Source: Erythrobacter sp. (lineage in GTDB: Bacteria; Pseudomonadota; Alphaproteobacteria; Sphingomonadales; Sphingomonadaceae). Taken from it: a DNA stretch of 64,000 nucleotides. Location: contig DAICXZ010000032.1 of NCBI GenBank assembly GCA_027311945.1, positions 1-64,000 of the forward strand, given 5' to 3'. The notes beneath the pieces were generated by a model, which saw only the letters and a program-made list of their open reading frames with translations, was not told the origin of the DNA and made no database searches. Positions 45,013 to 53,458 of the stretch are shown in pieces. The number at the start of each line of letters is the position of its first letter. Position 1 is the stretch's first letter. Both the position numbers and the translations under genes were made by a program.

Positions 45013-47096
45013 AACCACTTTTCGGACACAGTGTCGCCGTGCTTGGCGACATGGCCGAGCGCCCGCTGGCGCGCTATCTCTCCTCGCTTGGCGCAACGCT
45101 TGATGGCGAGGTGGAAAGCGCCAGCTTCGTGATCGACGATCTCGGGTTGGAGGCCACTGCGCACCTGCCGATCCCTGCCAGCGCGGTGCATGTCTCTGTC
45201 ACCCCGTTCGGCTCTGGCGGACCGCGCTCGCACTGGAAGGGCGGGGAACTGGTCGCCTCGGCCATGGGCGGCGCACTGCGGCTTACCGGCGAGCCGGGTG
45301 AGAAGCCGGTCAAGGAGGCGGGCGATGCCTGCACCTTCCATGCCGATATGGTCGCCGGCGCCGGGGCCATGGCTGCGCACTATGCGCGCGGAACGCATGG
45401 TATGGGGCAGCATGTCGATGTGTCGATCCAGCAGGTCGTCATGAGCCGCAATGTCAACGGTGTGCTGGTGTGGCAGTTCGACCGCAAGAAGCTCGACCGT
45501 GCAGGCGGCTGCATCGCTTATGGCCGCGCCAAGGTGCAGGTGATCTGGCGGCTGGCTGACGGCTGGTGCTTCCACGCTTTGATGACCGGGCGGCTGGGCG
45601 CGCCTGCCAACAAGGCGCTGTCCGACTGGATGGACGAAGCGGGCATCGACAACCCGATGCGCGAGGTCGACTGGCTGGCCTACAACCGCTCTACGCTGCC
45701 CGCCGAAACGCGCGCCCGGTGGGAAGCGGCCATGGCGGCGTTCTTCGCTGGCAAGACCAAGCACGAGATCGCCACCGAAGGCCGCCAGCGCGGGATCAAC
45801 GCCTGCGTTGTCAATGAACCCGCCGATGTTCTGGCCGACGAACACCTCAAGGCGCGCGGCTTTCTCGACACGGCGACTGGCCTGCCCGAACGCTTTGCAG
45901 CCATTAGCGAAGGCGCAGCGCGGATCGAACCGCCAGCCATTCATGCGGGCGAGCGGCCGGGGCCGCTGTCGGGGGTGAAGGTGCTCGATTTCGCCTGGGC
46001 GCTGGTCGGGTCGATCACCACCAAGACGCTGGGCGACATGGGCGCCGAGGTGGTGAAGATCGAAAGCCGGGGCCGCCCGGATCTTTCACGCCTCGATGTG
46101 CAGGTGTCCGCCTCCAGCGCCGCAAGTCTCGATGACAAGCCGTGGTTTGCCCATCTCAACTCCTCGAAGAAATCGCTGACGCTCAACCTCAAGGCAGAGG
46201 GTGCGCGCGAGGTGCTCGACCCCCTGATCGACTGGGCCGACGTGGTGGTCGAGAACTTCTCGCCCGGCACCATGGCGCGGCTCGGCCTTGGCTATGACAG
46301 CCTTGCCGCGCGCAATCCGGGCGTGGTGATGGTGTCGGGCAGCGTGTTCGGCCAGACCGGCCCGCTGGCGCAGGAATGGGGCGTCGATGGCACCGGCGGC
46401 GCGCTTTCGGGGCGGACCTTCCTCACCGGCTATCCCGATGGCCATCCGGTGATCCCCGGCGCTGTGCCTTATGGCGATGTGATCGTGCCGTTCGTGATGG
46501 CGGGCCATGTCGCGGCCGCGCTGCAAGCCCGCCGCGAGACGGGGCGGGGCTGCCATATCGATGCCAGCATGTACGAAATCTGCGTCCAGCAGATGCGCGA
46601 CTTCCTCGCCCGTGCGAAGGCTGGCGAACGGCCGCAGCGGCTTGGCAATGCCGATCCCTCGGTGCTGTTCCAGGATGTCTTTCCTGCGGCTGGCCACGAT
46701 CGCTGGGTGGCGATCAGCGTCTTCACCGAAGAGGAAAAGGCGCGGCTGCTGGCAATCACAGGCCCGGATATTGCCGCCTGGACCTCGCAGCGAACCGATC
46801 ACGCAATCGCTGCAGAGTTGCAGCAGGCGGGGATTGCCGCGGGCGCCTTGCAGGATTGCGAAGACCTGATGGGCAACGATCCGCAGATCGCCTCCCGCGC
46901 GGCGCTGGTCACGCTTGATCATGCGGTCCTCGGCCCGTTCGGGCACGTCGCCACACCGCTCGCCTTTTCGCGCGACGCGATGCAGCCCTTCCGCGCGCCG
47001 AGCATGGGCGAACATGCGCATGAAGTTGCGCGCACCATTTCGGGGCTGAGCGAAGAGCGCGTGGACGAACTGGAAGCAATGGGAGTGTTCAAGTGA
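45009..47096 (+). CDS. fused double-domain family III CoA-transferase (CaiB/BaiF)
   Basis: A 695-residue enzyme with two CaiB/BaiF units in one chain. Family III enzymes move CoA between carboxylates through an aspartyl-CoA intermediate. Each unit has a candidate catalytic aspartate in the usual setting: D137 in GMGQHVDVSI and D518 in GRGCHIDASM. The second unit (about 320-695) is complete, with SGVKVLDFAWALVG, DMGAEVVKIES and VVVENFSPGTMARLGLGYD. The first lacks a normal N-terminal Rossmann part and is shorter. It overlaps both HgdB-like genes by four bases and should supply or recycle their CoA-ester. Confidence 0.9.
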   Translation: MKPLFGHSVAVLGDMAERPLARYLSSLGATLDGEVESASFVIDDLGLEATAHLPIPASAVHVSVTPFGSGGPRSHWKGGELVASAMGGALRLTGEPGEKPVKEAGDACTFHADMVAGAGAMAAHYARGTHGMGQHVDVSIQQVVMSRNVNGVLVWQFDRKKLDRAGGCIAYGRAKVQVIWRLADGWCFHALMTGRLGAPANKALSDWMDEAGIDNPMREVDWLAYNRSTLPAETRARWEAAMAAFFAGKTKHEIATEGRQRGINACVVNEPADVLADEHLKARGFLDTATGLPERFAAISEGAARIEPPAIHAGERPGPLSGVKVLDFAWALVGSITTKTLGDMGAEVVKIESRGRPDLSRLDVQVSASSAASLDDKPWFAHLNSSKKSLTLNLKAEGAREVLDPLIDWADVVVENFSPGTMARLGLGYDSLAARNPGVVMVSGSVFGQTGPLAQEWGVDGTGGALSGRTFLTGYPDGHPVIPGAVPYGDVIVPFVMAGHVAAALQARRETGRGCHIDASMYEICVQQMRDFLARAKAGERPQRLGNADPSVLFQDVFPAAGHDRWVAISVFTEEEKARLLAITGPDIAAWTSQRTDHAIAAELQQAGIAAGALQDCEDLMGNDPQIASRAALVTLDHAVLGPFGHVATPLAFSRDAMQPFRAPSMGEHAHEVARTISGLSEERVDELEAMGVFK

Positions 47097-48379
47097 GTAC
47101 GTCGGCCAACCAGCGCAGCCGCAAGACGCTCGCCTGCACCTCGGAGGCGACCGCCTACCAGAAGGCTTTCGGGCAAGAGCTGCGCCGCCGCGTGGTCGAG
47201 GATCGCGAGCCCTATGCCATCGTGCAGGCCGACACGCCGCACGAGCTGTTTCACGCGATGGACATTCCGATCATCACCAACCAGTGGTGGTCGGCCTATA
47301 TCTCGGCCAAGCAGCTTTCGAGCCGTTACTTCGACGCGATGGTCGAGAAGGGCTATCCGGCCAACAGCTGCAAATATTGCTCGCTCGGGCTTGCCTGCAC
47401 GCTTGCCAACGATCCCGAAACCGCGCCCTGGGGCGGCCTGCCGACACCCACGATCATGGTCGCGCGGCTGACCTGCGACTGCATTCAGCACGTGTTCGGG
47501 CAATGGGCCGATGCGCTGGACAGCGAGTTTTTCCCGATGGAAGCCCCCGCCTGGACCGACAAGGACCCGCAGTGGTTTGAACACGCCAAGAGCGACTGGG
47601 AGCGGGTCTATCAGCCCGATCGCATCGCGCTGATGGTGCGAGAAATGGCCGATCTGATCGCCGTCCTCGAAAGCCGTACGGGCCGCAAGTTCGACGAGGC
47701 GAAGTTCCATCACCTGATGGAACAGATCAACGTGCAGGAAGGCTATATCTGGGAAGCGGCGCAGGCGATCGGGGCCGCGCGTCCTTGTCCGGTGTCGATT
47801 GCCGAGCAGATGCCCAACACAATGATCCCGCAATGGCATCGCGGCTCGGACTGGGCGGTCGCCCACGCCAAGAAGTTCCGCGACGAGGTGCTGGGCCGGA
47901 TCGATGCCGGGCTGGGGGCATCGAGCAACGAGAAGCTGCGGCTGATGTGGATCGGCGCTGGCGTTTGGCACGATCCGGGCTTCTATCAGGCGCTGGAGGA
48001 AGATCCCGGTGCGGTCTTCGTCTGGTCGATGTACATGCCCTTTGCCGGGCCGGCCTACATCCGCGATCTCAAGGGCAAGCCGATGGAGGCGCTGGCCAGC
48101 CGCATCGCCAGCATGAACGAGACGCTGCACTTGCCGCCGTGGATGAGCGGCTGGATGGTCTCTGAGGCGAAGCGCTGCGGGATCGATGCAGCGATCATGC
48201 TGCTGCCGCCAGACAACCGTCTCTCGCAGTCGGGCAACAAGCTGACCGCCAGCGCGCTGGAAGAGGCCGGGGTGCCGGTGCTGATGATCGATGCCGACAT
48301 GGTCGATGCGAAGATCTGGGATCATGACCGGATGGTCGGCATGGTCGCGCAGTTCCTTGACGACCGGGGTCTGGCATGA
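47093..48379 (+). CDS. 2-hydroxyacyl-CoA dehydratase-like (HgdB-family) protein
   Basis: A 428-residue full-length member of the HgdA/HgdB/FldB/BcrB family, whose known members bind one [4Fe-4S] cluster and eliminate water from 2-hydroxyacyl-CoA after a one-electron activation. Seen here are SCKYCSLGLACTL (C93, C96, C102) and LTCDCIQHVFGQWADALDSEFFPMEAP (C128 in the typical TCD, C130). In the C-terminal part, where a third ligand cysteine is usual before a GIPxLxIExD motif, the protein reads LPPDNRLSQSGNKL then AGVPVLMIDAD, so that ligand seems lost. The activity is therefore uncertain. Start is GTG with GTGA overlap. Confidence 0.8.
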   Translation: MSTSANQRSRKTLACTSEATAYQKAFGQELRRRVVEDREPYAIVQADTPHELFHAMDIPIITNQWWSAYISAKQLSSRYFDAMVEKGYPANSCKYCSLGLACTLANDPETAPWGGLPTPTIMVARLTCDCIQHVFGQWADALDSEFFPMEAPAWTDKDPQWFEHAKSDWERVYQPDRIALMVREMADLIAVLESRTGRKFDEAKFHHLMEQINVQEGYIWEAAQAIGAARPCPVSIAEQMPNTMIPQWHRGSDWAVAHAKKFRDEVLGRIDAGLGASSNEKLRLMWIGAGVWHDPGFYQALEEDPGAVFVWSMYMPFAGPAYIRDLKGKPMEALASRIASMNETLHLPPWMSGWMVSEAKRCGIDAAIMLLPPDNRLSQSGNKLTASALEEAGVPVLMIDADMVDAKIWDHDRMVGMVAQFLDDRGLA

Positions 48380-49410
48380 GGGCGATTGCCCCCGTTCTGG
48401 CAGCGCTTGCGATGCTGGTCGGCTGCGCGCGTCCTCTGCCCGAGGACGTGACCGAGCTGACCTATGCCACGCCCTATCCCCCCTCGCACCCGTTCAGCCA
48501 GGCCGACCAGCGGTGGATGGACTATGTCAAGCGCGAAAGCGGCGGCAAGCTGCTCATCCGGCCGATCTGGTCGGGCGCATTGCTCTCTGCCGATATGTCG
48601 ATGGAGGAACTGCGCCACGGGGTCGCCGACATCGGCCTGATCACGCCGATCTATGTGCGCGGCGGCACCCATCTGCTCCGCACCCAGACCGGCTTCTATT
48701 CCGGCGCCGATTCGATCGAAAGCCAGACCGCGCTTTATCGCTGCATGGCCGAGCGGATCCCGCAGTTCTCCAACGAGCTGGAGGGATTGGAAGTGCTGGC
48801 GCTGCAAGGCGGATTGCTGCCCGGCATCGTGACCCGTAGCCGCAAGGTAGAGAGCCTCGAGGATCTCAAGGGCTTGCGGATCCGCGCGCCCACCGAATTG
48901 CTCGGCGTGCTGGGCGATCTTGGCGCGGACCCGGTCAACATGCCGATGGGCGAGGTCTATTCCGCCATGGCCAAGGGCGTGATCGACGGCGTGATCGCGC
49001 CGCCCGACACCTTCCGCGCTCTGCACCTGACCGAGGTGGCCGAGTACTACTACGAGCTGAAAGTTCCGCGCGGGGCCTATCCGTCGCGGGCCATGGGGAA
49101 AGAGCGCTGGGAGGCGCTGAGCGCTGCCGATCGCGAATTGCTCGAGCGCAGCAAGCCGGTGTGGGAAGCGGCTCTGGCCGAGGAAATCCGCAAGTCCGAA
49201 CAGGTCGGTCGCGACGCTGCGGCAGGCATCATTGCCGCGTCGCCGGTGAGCGAAGCCGATCAGGCGCATTTCGACGAGATTTACCTGCGCGATGGCGAGG
49301 CGAATGCGCGCAGGCTCGCGCGCTTCGGCATTGATGGCATTGAGGCATACCGCGTGGCCCGCGCCAGCATTGTCGCGCGCGACCAGATACGATGTGAAGG
49401 GAAAAGTTGA
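48376..49410 (+). CDS. TRAP transporter substrate-binding lipoprotein (DctP)
   Basis: Extracytoplasmic solute receptor of the TRAP system, 344 residues. The signal ends in a lipobox (MLVGC, Cys17), so the protein should be lipid-anchored, unlike the soluble receptors of most TRAP systems. DctP-family features are LTYATPYPPSHPFSQADQRWMDYVKRESGGKL, LRHGVADIGLITP, LKGLRIRAPTELLGVLGDLGADPVNMPMGEVYSAMAKGVIDG, with the conserved arginine that grips a carboxylate. It is separated from the permease genes by the CoA genes yet translationally coupled with them. Confidence 0.88.
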   Translation: MRAIAPVLAALAMLVGCARPLPEDVTELTYATPYPPSHPFSQADQRWMDYVKRESGGKLLIRPIWSGALLSADMSMEELRHGVADIGLITPIYVRGGTHLLRTQTGFYSGADSIESQTALYRCMAERIPQFSNELEGLEVLALQGGLLPGIVTRSRKVESLEDLKGLRIRAPTELLGVLGDLGADPVNMPMGEVYSAMAKGVIDGVIAPPDTFRALHLTEVAEYYYELKVPRGAYPSRAMGKERWEALSAADRELLERSKPVWEAALAEEIRKSEQVGRDAAAGIIAASPVSEADQAHFDEIYLRDGEANARRLARFGIDGIEAYRVARASIVARDQIRCEGKS

Positions 49411-50582
49411 TGACGCAACCGCTGGCCGGTTTCCGGGTGGCCGACTTCAGCCATGTGATGGCTGGCCCCTTCGCCAGCCATCTGCTGCGGCTGATGGGCG
49501 CCGAGGTTATCAAGATCGAATCGAAGCGCGGCGACCAGTTCCGCAACTACGGCTCCAACCGCGAGTTCGACGGGATGAGCCCCGCCTTCATTGCCGCCAA
49601 TGTCGGCAAGAAGAGCATTGCGCTCGACCTCAAGGACCCCGCCGACAAGGAGATTGCACGCCGCATCGTGGCGAAGAGCGACGTGCTGCTGGAGAACTTC
49701 CGTCCCGGCGTCATCGGTCGGCTCGGTTTCGGCTACGGCGAGGTGCGCAAGGATAACCCCGGCATCGTGTTCTGTTCGGTCAGCGGCTATGGGCAGGACA
49801 GCCCCCAGCGCGACTGGCCCGCGATCGACAACATCGTGCAGGCCACCAGCGGCATGATGATGCTGAGCGGGGCCGAAGGCGATCCGCCGGTGCGTGTGGG
49901 CTTTCCCATGGTTGATACGCTCACCGGCCAGACCGCTGCCGTCGCCATCCTGGGCGCGTTGCTGCGGCGTGAACGATCGGGCGAGGGCTCTTTCATCGAT
50001 GTCTCGATGCTCGACGCCTCGATGGCCTTCATGACCAGTGCGCTTACACCGTTTCTCGTTACCGGAGAGGCGCTTAAGCGGCTGGGCAACACCGGCTACA
50101 GCGAATTGCCAACCGCCGGGCTGTTCGAAACTGCCGACGATCGGCACGTCTCGCTTGGCGTGGTGCAGGAAAACCAGTTCGCGGCGCTCGCCCGCTTTCT
50201 CGGCCGCGAAGACTGGCTGGACGATGCGAGGTTCGCCACCCCCGATGCGCGCCGCGCCAACTTCGATGCCATGCACGGCCAGCTGGCGCAGATATTCCGT
50301 ACCCGCAAGGCCGAGGAATGGGAGCGCGAGCTGAGCGAAGTCGGTATTCCCTGCGGCATGGTCCGCCGGGTTGATGAGGCTGCCGCGCTGGGTGGTCCGG
50401 GCGCCTTGCTCGACATCGAGATTCCCGGCCTGCCGGTGCCCGGCAAGGTCGCGGTGCCTAACGCCGGTTTCCGCATGACGCCCGATGGCCCCGGCACCGA
50501 TGCGCCGCCGCCGCGGGTGGATCAGGATCGCGACGAAATCCTGGCCTGGCTCGAACGCGAAGAGAGCACCGAACAGGCCTGA
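49410..50582 (+). CDS. family III CoA-transferase (CaiB/BaiF), single domain
   Basis: A 390-residue CoA-transferase of normal length. Features are LAGFRVADFSHVMAGPFASHLLRLMGAEVIKIE at the start, DVLLENFRPGVIGRLGFGYGEV, SVSGYGQDSP and the candidate catalytic aspartate D197 in GSFIDVSMLD. The ATG at 49410 shares one base with the preceding TGA; a TTG codon directly before it is a possible alternative. The product probably activates the imported acid, while the fused transferase handles the dehydrated product, or the reverse; the order is unknown. Confidence 0.93.
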   Translation: MTQPLAGFRVADFSHVMAGPFASHLLRLMGAEVIKIESKRGDQFRNYGSNREFDGMSPAFIAANVGKKSIALDLKDPADKEIARRIVAKSDVLLENFRPGVIGRLGFGYGEVRKDNPGIVFCSVSGYGQDSPQRDWPAIDNIVQATSGMMMLSGAEGDPPVRVGFPMVDTLTGQTAAVAILGALLRRERSGEGSFIDVSMLDASMAFMTSALTPFLVTGEALKRLGNTGYSELPTAGLFETADDRHVSLGVVQENQFAALARFLGREDWLDDARFATPDARRANFDAMHGQLAQIFRTRKAEEWERELSEVGIPCGMVRRVDEAAALGGPGALLDIEIPGLPVPGKVAVPNAGFRMTPDGPGTDAPPPRVDQDRDEILAWLEREESTEQA

Positions 50583-50607
50583 CAATCAGGCAAACGGGAG
50601 AGAGACA

Positions 50608-53193
50608 ATGCCATTTGTACCCTTGCGCACCGCAATCGCCGCTCTGGCTTGTACGGCTCTCACGCTGCCCGCACTGGCGCATGACTATCCGGGCTACGAG
50701 CGCCAGTCGCTCTATGTCCCGGTGCGCGACGGGACACGGCTGGCGATGAACGTCTATCGCCCGGCCGATGCCGATGGCGTGGAGACAGAGCGGCTGCCGG
50801 TGATCTTCGTATTCACGCCCTATCGCGCGCGGTTTGTCGATGCCGATGGCGAGGTGCAGGAAGTGGCACTGGACGACGACCTTGCGCTGCGCAGCCTGTT
50901 GCGGGCTGGCTATGTCGTCGCCGTGGCCGATATTCGCGGCAAGGGTGCCAGCTTCGGTGCGCGGCGCGGTTTTCAGGATCGAACCGAGGCGCAGGACGGG
51001 CACGATCTTGTCCAGTGGCTTGCGCAGCAGCCATGGTCTAGCGGCGACGTCGGCATGGTCGGCTGTTCCTATCTCGGCGGCACCACCACCCATGTGGCAA
51101 GCACTGCGCCGCCCGCTCTGAAGGCGATCTTCACCGGCGCAACCGACTGGGACAAATACGAATTTGTGCGGCGCGGCGGCATCACAGCGCAGTTCAACAC
51201 CCGACCGGACGAGGATCTGTCGGTCGATCTGGCCAGCGTGCCGGTCGATGCCGATCCCGAGGGCGCGCTGTTGCGTGAAGCGGTGGCCATGCATGCCGAC
51301 AATACGCCGATGGCCGGCCTGTGGTACGGGATGCCTTATCGCGACAGCGTGAGCGAGTTCACCGGCAATGCCTTCTGGGACGAGGTGGCAATCTGGAAAT
51401 ATGCCCAGACCATCCGCGAAGCGGGGATCGCCACTTACATGTGGAGCAACTGGAAGGACGAGCCGACCAGCCATATCATCGTTGCCGCCCAGAATCTCGA
51501 TAGCCGATTGCTGGTCGGCCCCGGCAGCCATTGCGTGCCGCCGCCGGGTTTCGACTTTACCGGCGAGATCACCCGCTACTTCGACTATCATCTGAAGGGC
51601 ATCGAGAATGGCTTCGGCCAGGCGCCGCGCGTCACCTACTATCGCGACGAGGGCGACGGCGAGGGCAGCTATGTCACGAGCGACCAGCTGCCCGGCGCAG
51701 CAAGCGAGACGCTAAGCTACTATCTCGGCGCGGATGGGGGCAATGTGCTCGGCGCGCATCCGGTGGGCAGCGGCAGTGCTGGCTTTGCCGTCGATTACGA
51801 TGTCGCCGACGATGCCTATTTCGCTTTCTGGCCCCCCTCGCTCGACGGGCACGGCGTTACCTTTGACAGCGCACCTGCCAGCGAGGCGTTCGACCTGCTC
51901 GGCTATCCGGTAGCGAACATTTCGGTGAGCGCCGACCGGCCCGATGCCGATGTGTTCGTCTATCTGGAGGACGTAGCTGCTGACGGGGAGGTCGAAGTGC
52001 TCTCGTTCGGGCGGCTCAAGCTCTCGCATCGCAAGGTTTCGCAAGCGCCGTGGGATACGCTCGGGATGCCGTGGCATTCGGGCCGTGAGGCTGACGTGGC
52101 GCCGCTGAGCGAGGGTGAACCGGCGATGCTGTCGATCGCCATGATGCCGCTGTCGCATCGCGTGATGCCGGGCCACCGGCTCCGCTTCCTCGTGACCGGC
52201 GCCGATCCGCGCCAGCGCAACCTCGCCGACCTGGTGCAAGACCCGGCTCCGCGAATTTCGGTGCACTATGGTTGGGACGCGGCTTCGCGCATCGACTTGC
52301 CGCTGGCGCGGCATTCCGCAGCGATGCTGCCGCGGCAAATCGGTGGTGCAGCGGGCAGCGGAGACTGGCCTGCGATTGCGCAGGAACTTGCCGGCGCGGA
52401 AGGGTACACCGTCTATCGGCCGCTCAGGCTGCCCGATGCGCCGATGCCTGTCGTGCTCTGGGGCAACGGGGGCTGCCGCGACAACGGCCTCAGCGCCAGC
52501 CATTTCCTGCGCGAGATCGCCAGCCACGGGTATCTGGTCATTGCCAATGGCAAGCCGGGTGAAGAGCGCCCGGTCGCGGCCGAGCTGCCGCCTGCGCCGC
52601 CGCCGCTTGACGGCCCGCCTCCGCCGCCGTCCGATCGCCCCGCCGACGAGACCAGCGTCGCCGGGATGCTGGCAGGGATCGACCTTGCCCTGGCGATGAA
52701 CGCCGACCCGCAAGACCCGCTGCACGGCGCAATCGACCCTGACCGCATCGCCACGATGGGCCACAGCTGCGGAGGCCTTCAGGCCTTGGCCGCAGGAGCC
52801 GATCCCCGCATCGGCACGGTTATGGCGCTGGGCAGCGGGGTCTACAACCGTCCCAATTCCGGCCTGAGCGGTGTGCAAATCGGCAAGGACGACCTGCTCA
52901 AGCTGCACAGCCCGATGGCCTATGTCCTTGGTGGGCCTTCGGATATCGCCTGGGCCAACGGCAACGACGATTTTGCCCGTATCGAACATGTGCCGGTGGT
53001 GCTCGCAAGCCTGCCGGTTGGTCACGGCGGCACCTTTGCGCTCGAAAACGGCGGGCAGTGGGCGAAGTTCGCGGTGAACTGGCTGGATTGGCAGCTGCGC
53101 GCGGATGAGGAGGCGCAAACGGCCATCCTCAACGCCGAATGCCCGCTGTGCAGCGCCGAAGGCTGGACGATAAGCTCCAAAGGGTTCGAATAG
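50608..53193 (+). CDS. exported two-domain CocE/NonD-type hydrolase
   Basis: An 861-residue secreted hydrolase with signal peptide (MPFVPLRTAIAALACTALTLPALA). The N-terminal part is a CocE/NonD (S15 peptidase) alpha/beta-hydrolase with the nucleophile in GCSYLGG (S154) and a jelly-roll domain (about 390-580). A second alpha/beta-hydrolase domain follows (about 600-861), with nucleophile S720 in MGHSCGG and a Pro-rich loop ELPPAPPPLDGPPPPP inside it. The two together could cut two ester or amide bonds in the periplasm. It starts 26 bases after the CoA-transferase stop and belongs to the same operon. Typical CocE proteins end after the jelly roll. Confidence 0.85.
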   Translation: MPFVPLRTAIAALACTALTLPALAHDYPGYERQSLYVPVRDGTRLAMNVYRPADADGVETERLPVIFVFTPYRARFVDADGEVQEVALDDDLALRSLLRAGYVVAVADIRGKGASFGARRGFQDRTEAQDGHDLVQWLAQQPWSSGDVGMVGCSYLGGTTTHVASTAPPALKAIFTGATDWDKYEFVRRGGITAQFNTRPDEDLSVDLASVPVDADPEGALLREAVAMHADNTPMAGLWYGMPYRDSVSEFTGNAFWDEVAIWKYAQTIREAGIATYMWSNWKDEPTSHIIVAAQNLDSRLLVGPGSHCVPPPGFDFTGEITRYFDYHLKGIENGFGQAPRVTYYRDEGDGEGSYVTSDQLPGAASETLSYYLGADGGNVLGAHPVGSGSAGFAVDYDVADDAYFAFWPPSLDGHGVTFDSAPASEAFDLLGYPVANISVSADRPDADVFVYLEDVAADGEVEVLSFGRLKLSHRKVSQAPWDTLGMPWHSGREADVAPLSEGEPAMLSIAMMPLSHRVMPGHRLRFLVTGADPRQRNLADLVQDPAPRISVHYGWDAASRIDLPLARHSAAMLPRQIGGAAGSGDWPAIAQELAGAEGYTVYRPLRLPDAPMPVVLWGNGGCRDNGLSASHFLREIASHGYLVIANGKPGEERPVAAELPPAPPPLDGPPPPPSDRPADETSVAGMLAGIDLALAMNADPQDPLHGAIDPDRIATMGHSCGGLQALAAGADPRIGTVMALGSGVYNRPNSGLSGVQIGKDDLLKLHSPMAYVLGGPSDIAWANGNDDFARIEHVPVVLASLPVGHGGTFALENGGQWAKFAVNWLDWQLRADEEAQTAILNAECPLCSAEGWTISSKGFE

Positions 53194-53327
53194 CAGCAGC
53201 GCGCCAATAGCCGCATGTCTTGTCTCCCGCAGCTCCGGCTGCCGGGAGCCTAGGCTCTTGGGTGACGCTCGCTCCCCCGGCGCAAGAGGCCGAAGCCTCT
53301 CGAAACTGGCGGAAATCCGCGGTTTTA

Positions 53328-53366
53328 TTGATAGAGTCAAAAAGGCTTTATTTTGATTTTGTCAAA
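53328..53366. promoter_or_regulatory. two TTGA-N5-TCAA sites before the second TonB receptor
   Basis: TTGA-TAGAG-TCAA (53328-53340) and TTTGA-TTTTG-TCAAA (53352-53366) lie 12 bases apart, about 95-130 bases before the receptor ATG. The same pattern recurs at 55995-56007. The rest of the 265-base gene-free stretch (53194-53458) holds an imperfect hairpin near 53224-53248 that may end the upstream operon, and nothing else I can name. Confidence 0.55.
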
Positions 53367-53458
53367 TGTATGCTGCGACTCGCGCTGACCACGGCCCGGC
53401 AGCGACGGGGCAACCCGACAATAATCAGATCAGGGCCAGATAAAATGGGGGAGAATCC

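Noticed and set aside
46919-48325. Long open frame antisense to the HgdB-like gene
   Set aside because: Same reasons: low-complexity His/Arg/Asp-rich translation over a well-supported coupled gene.
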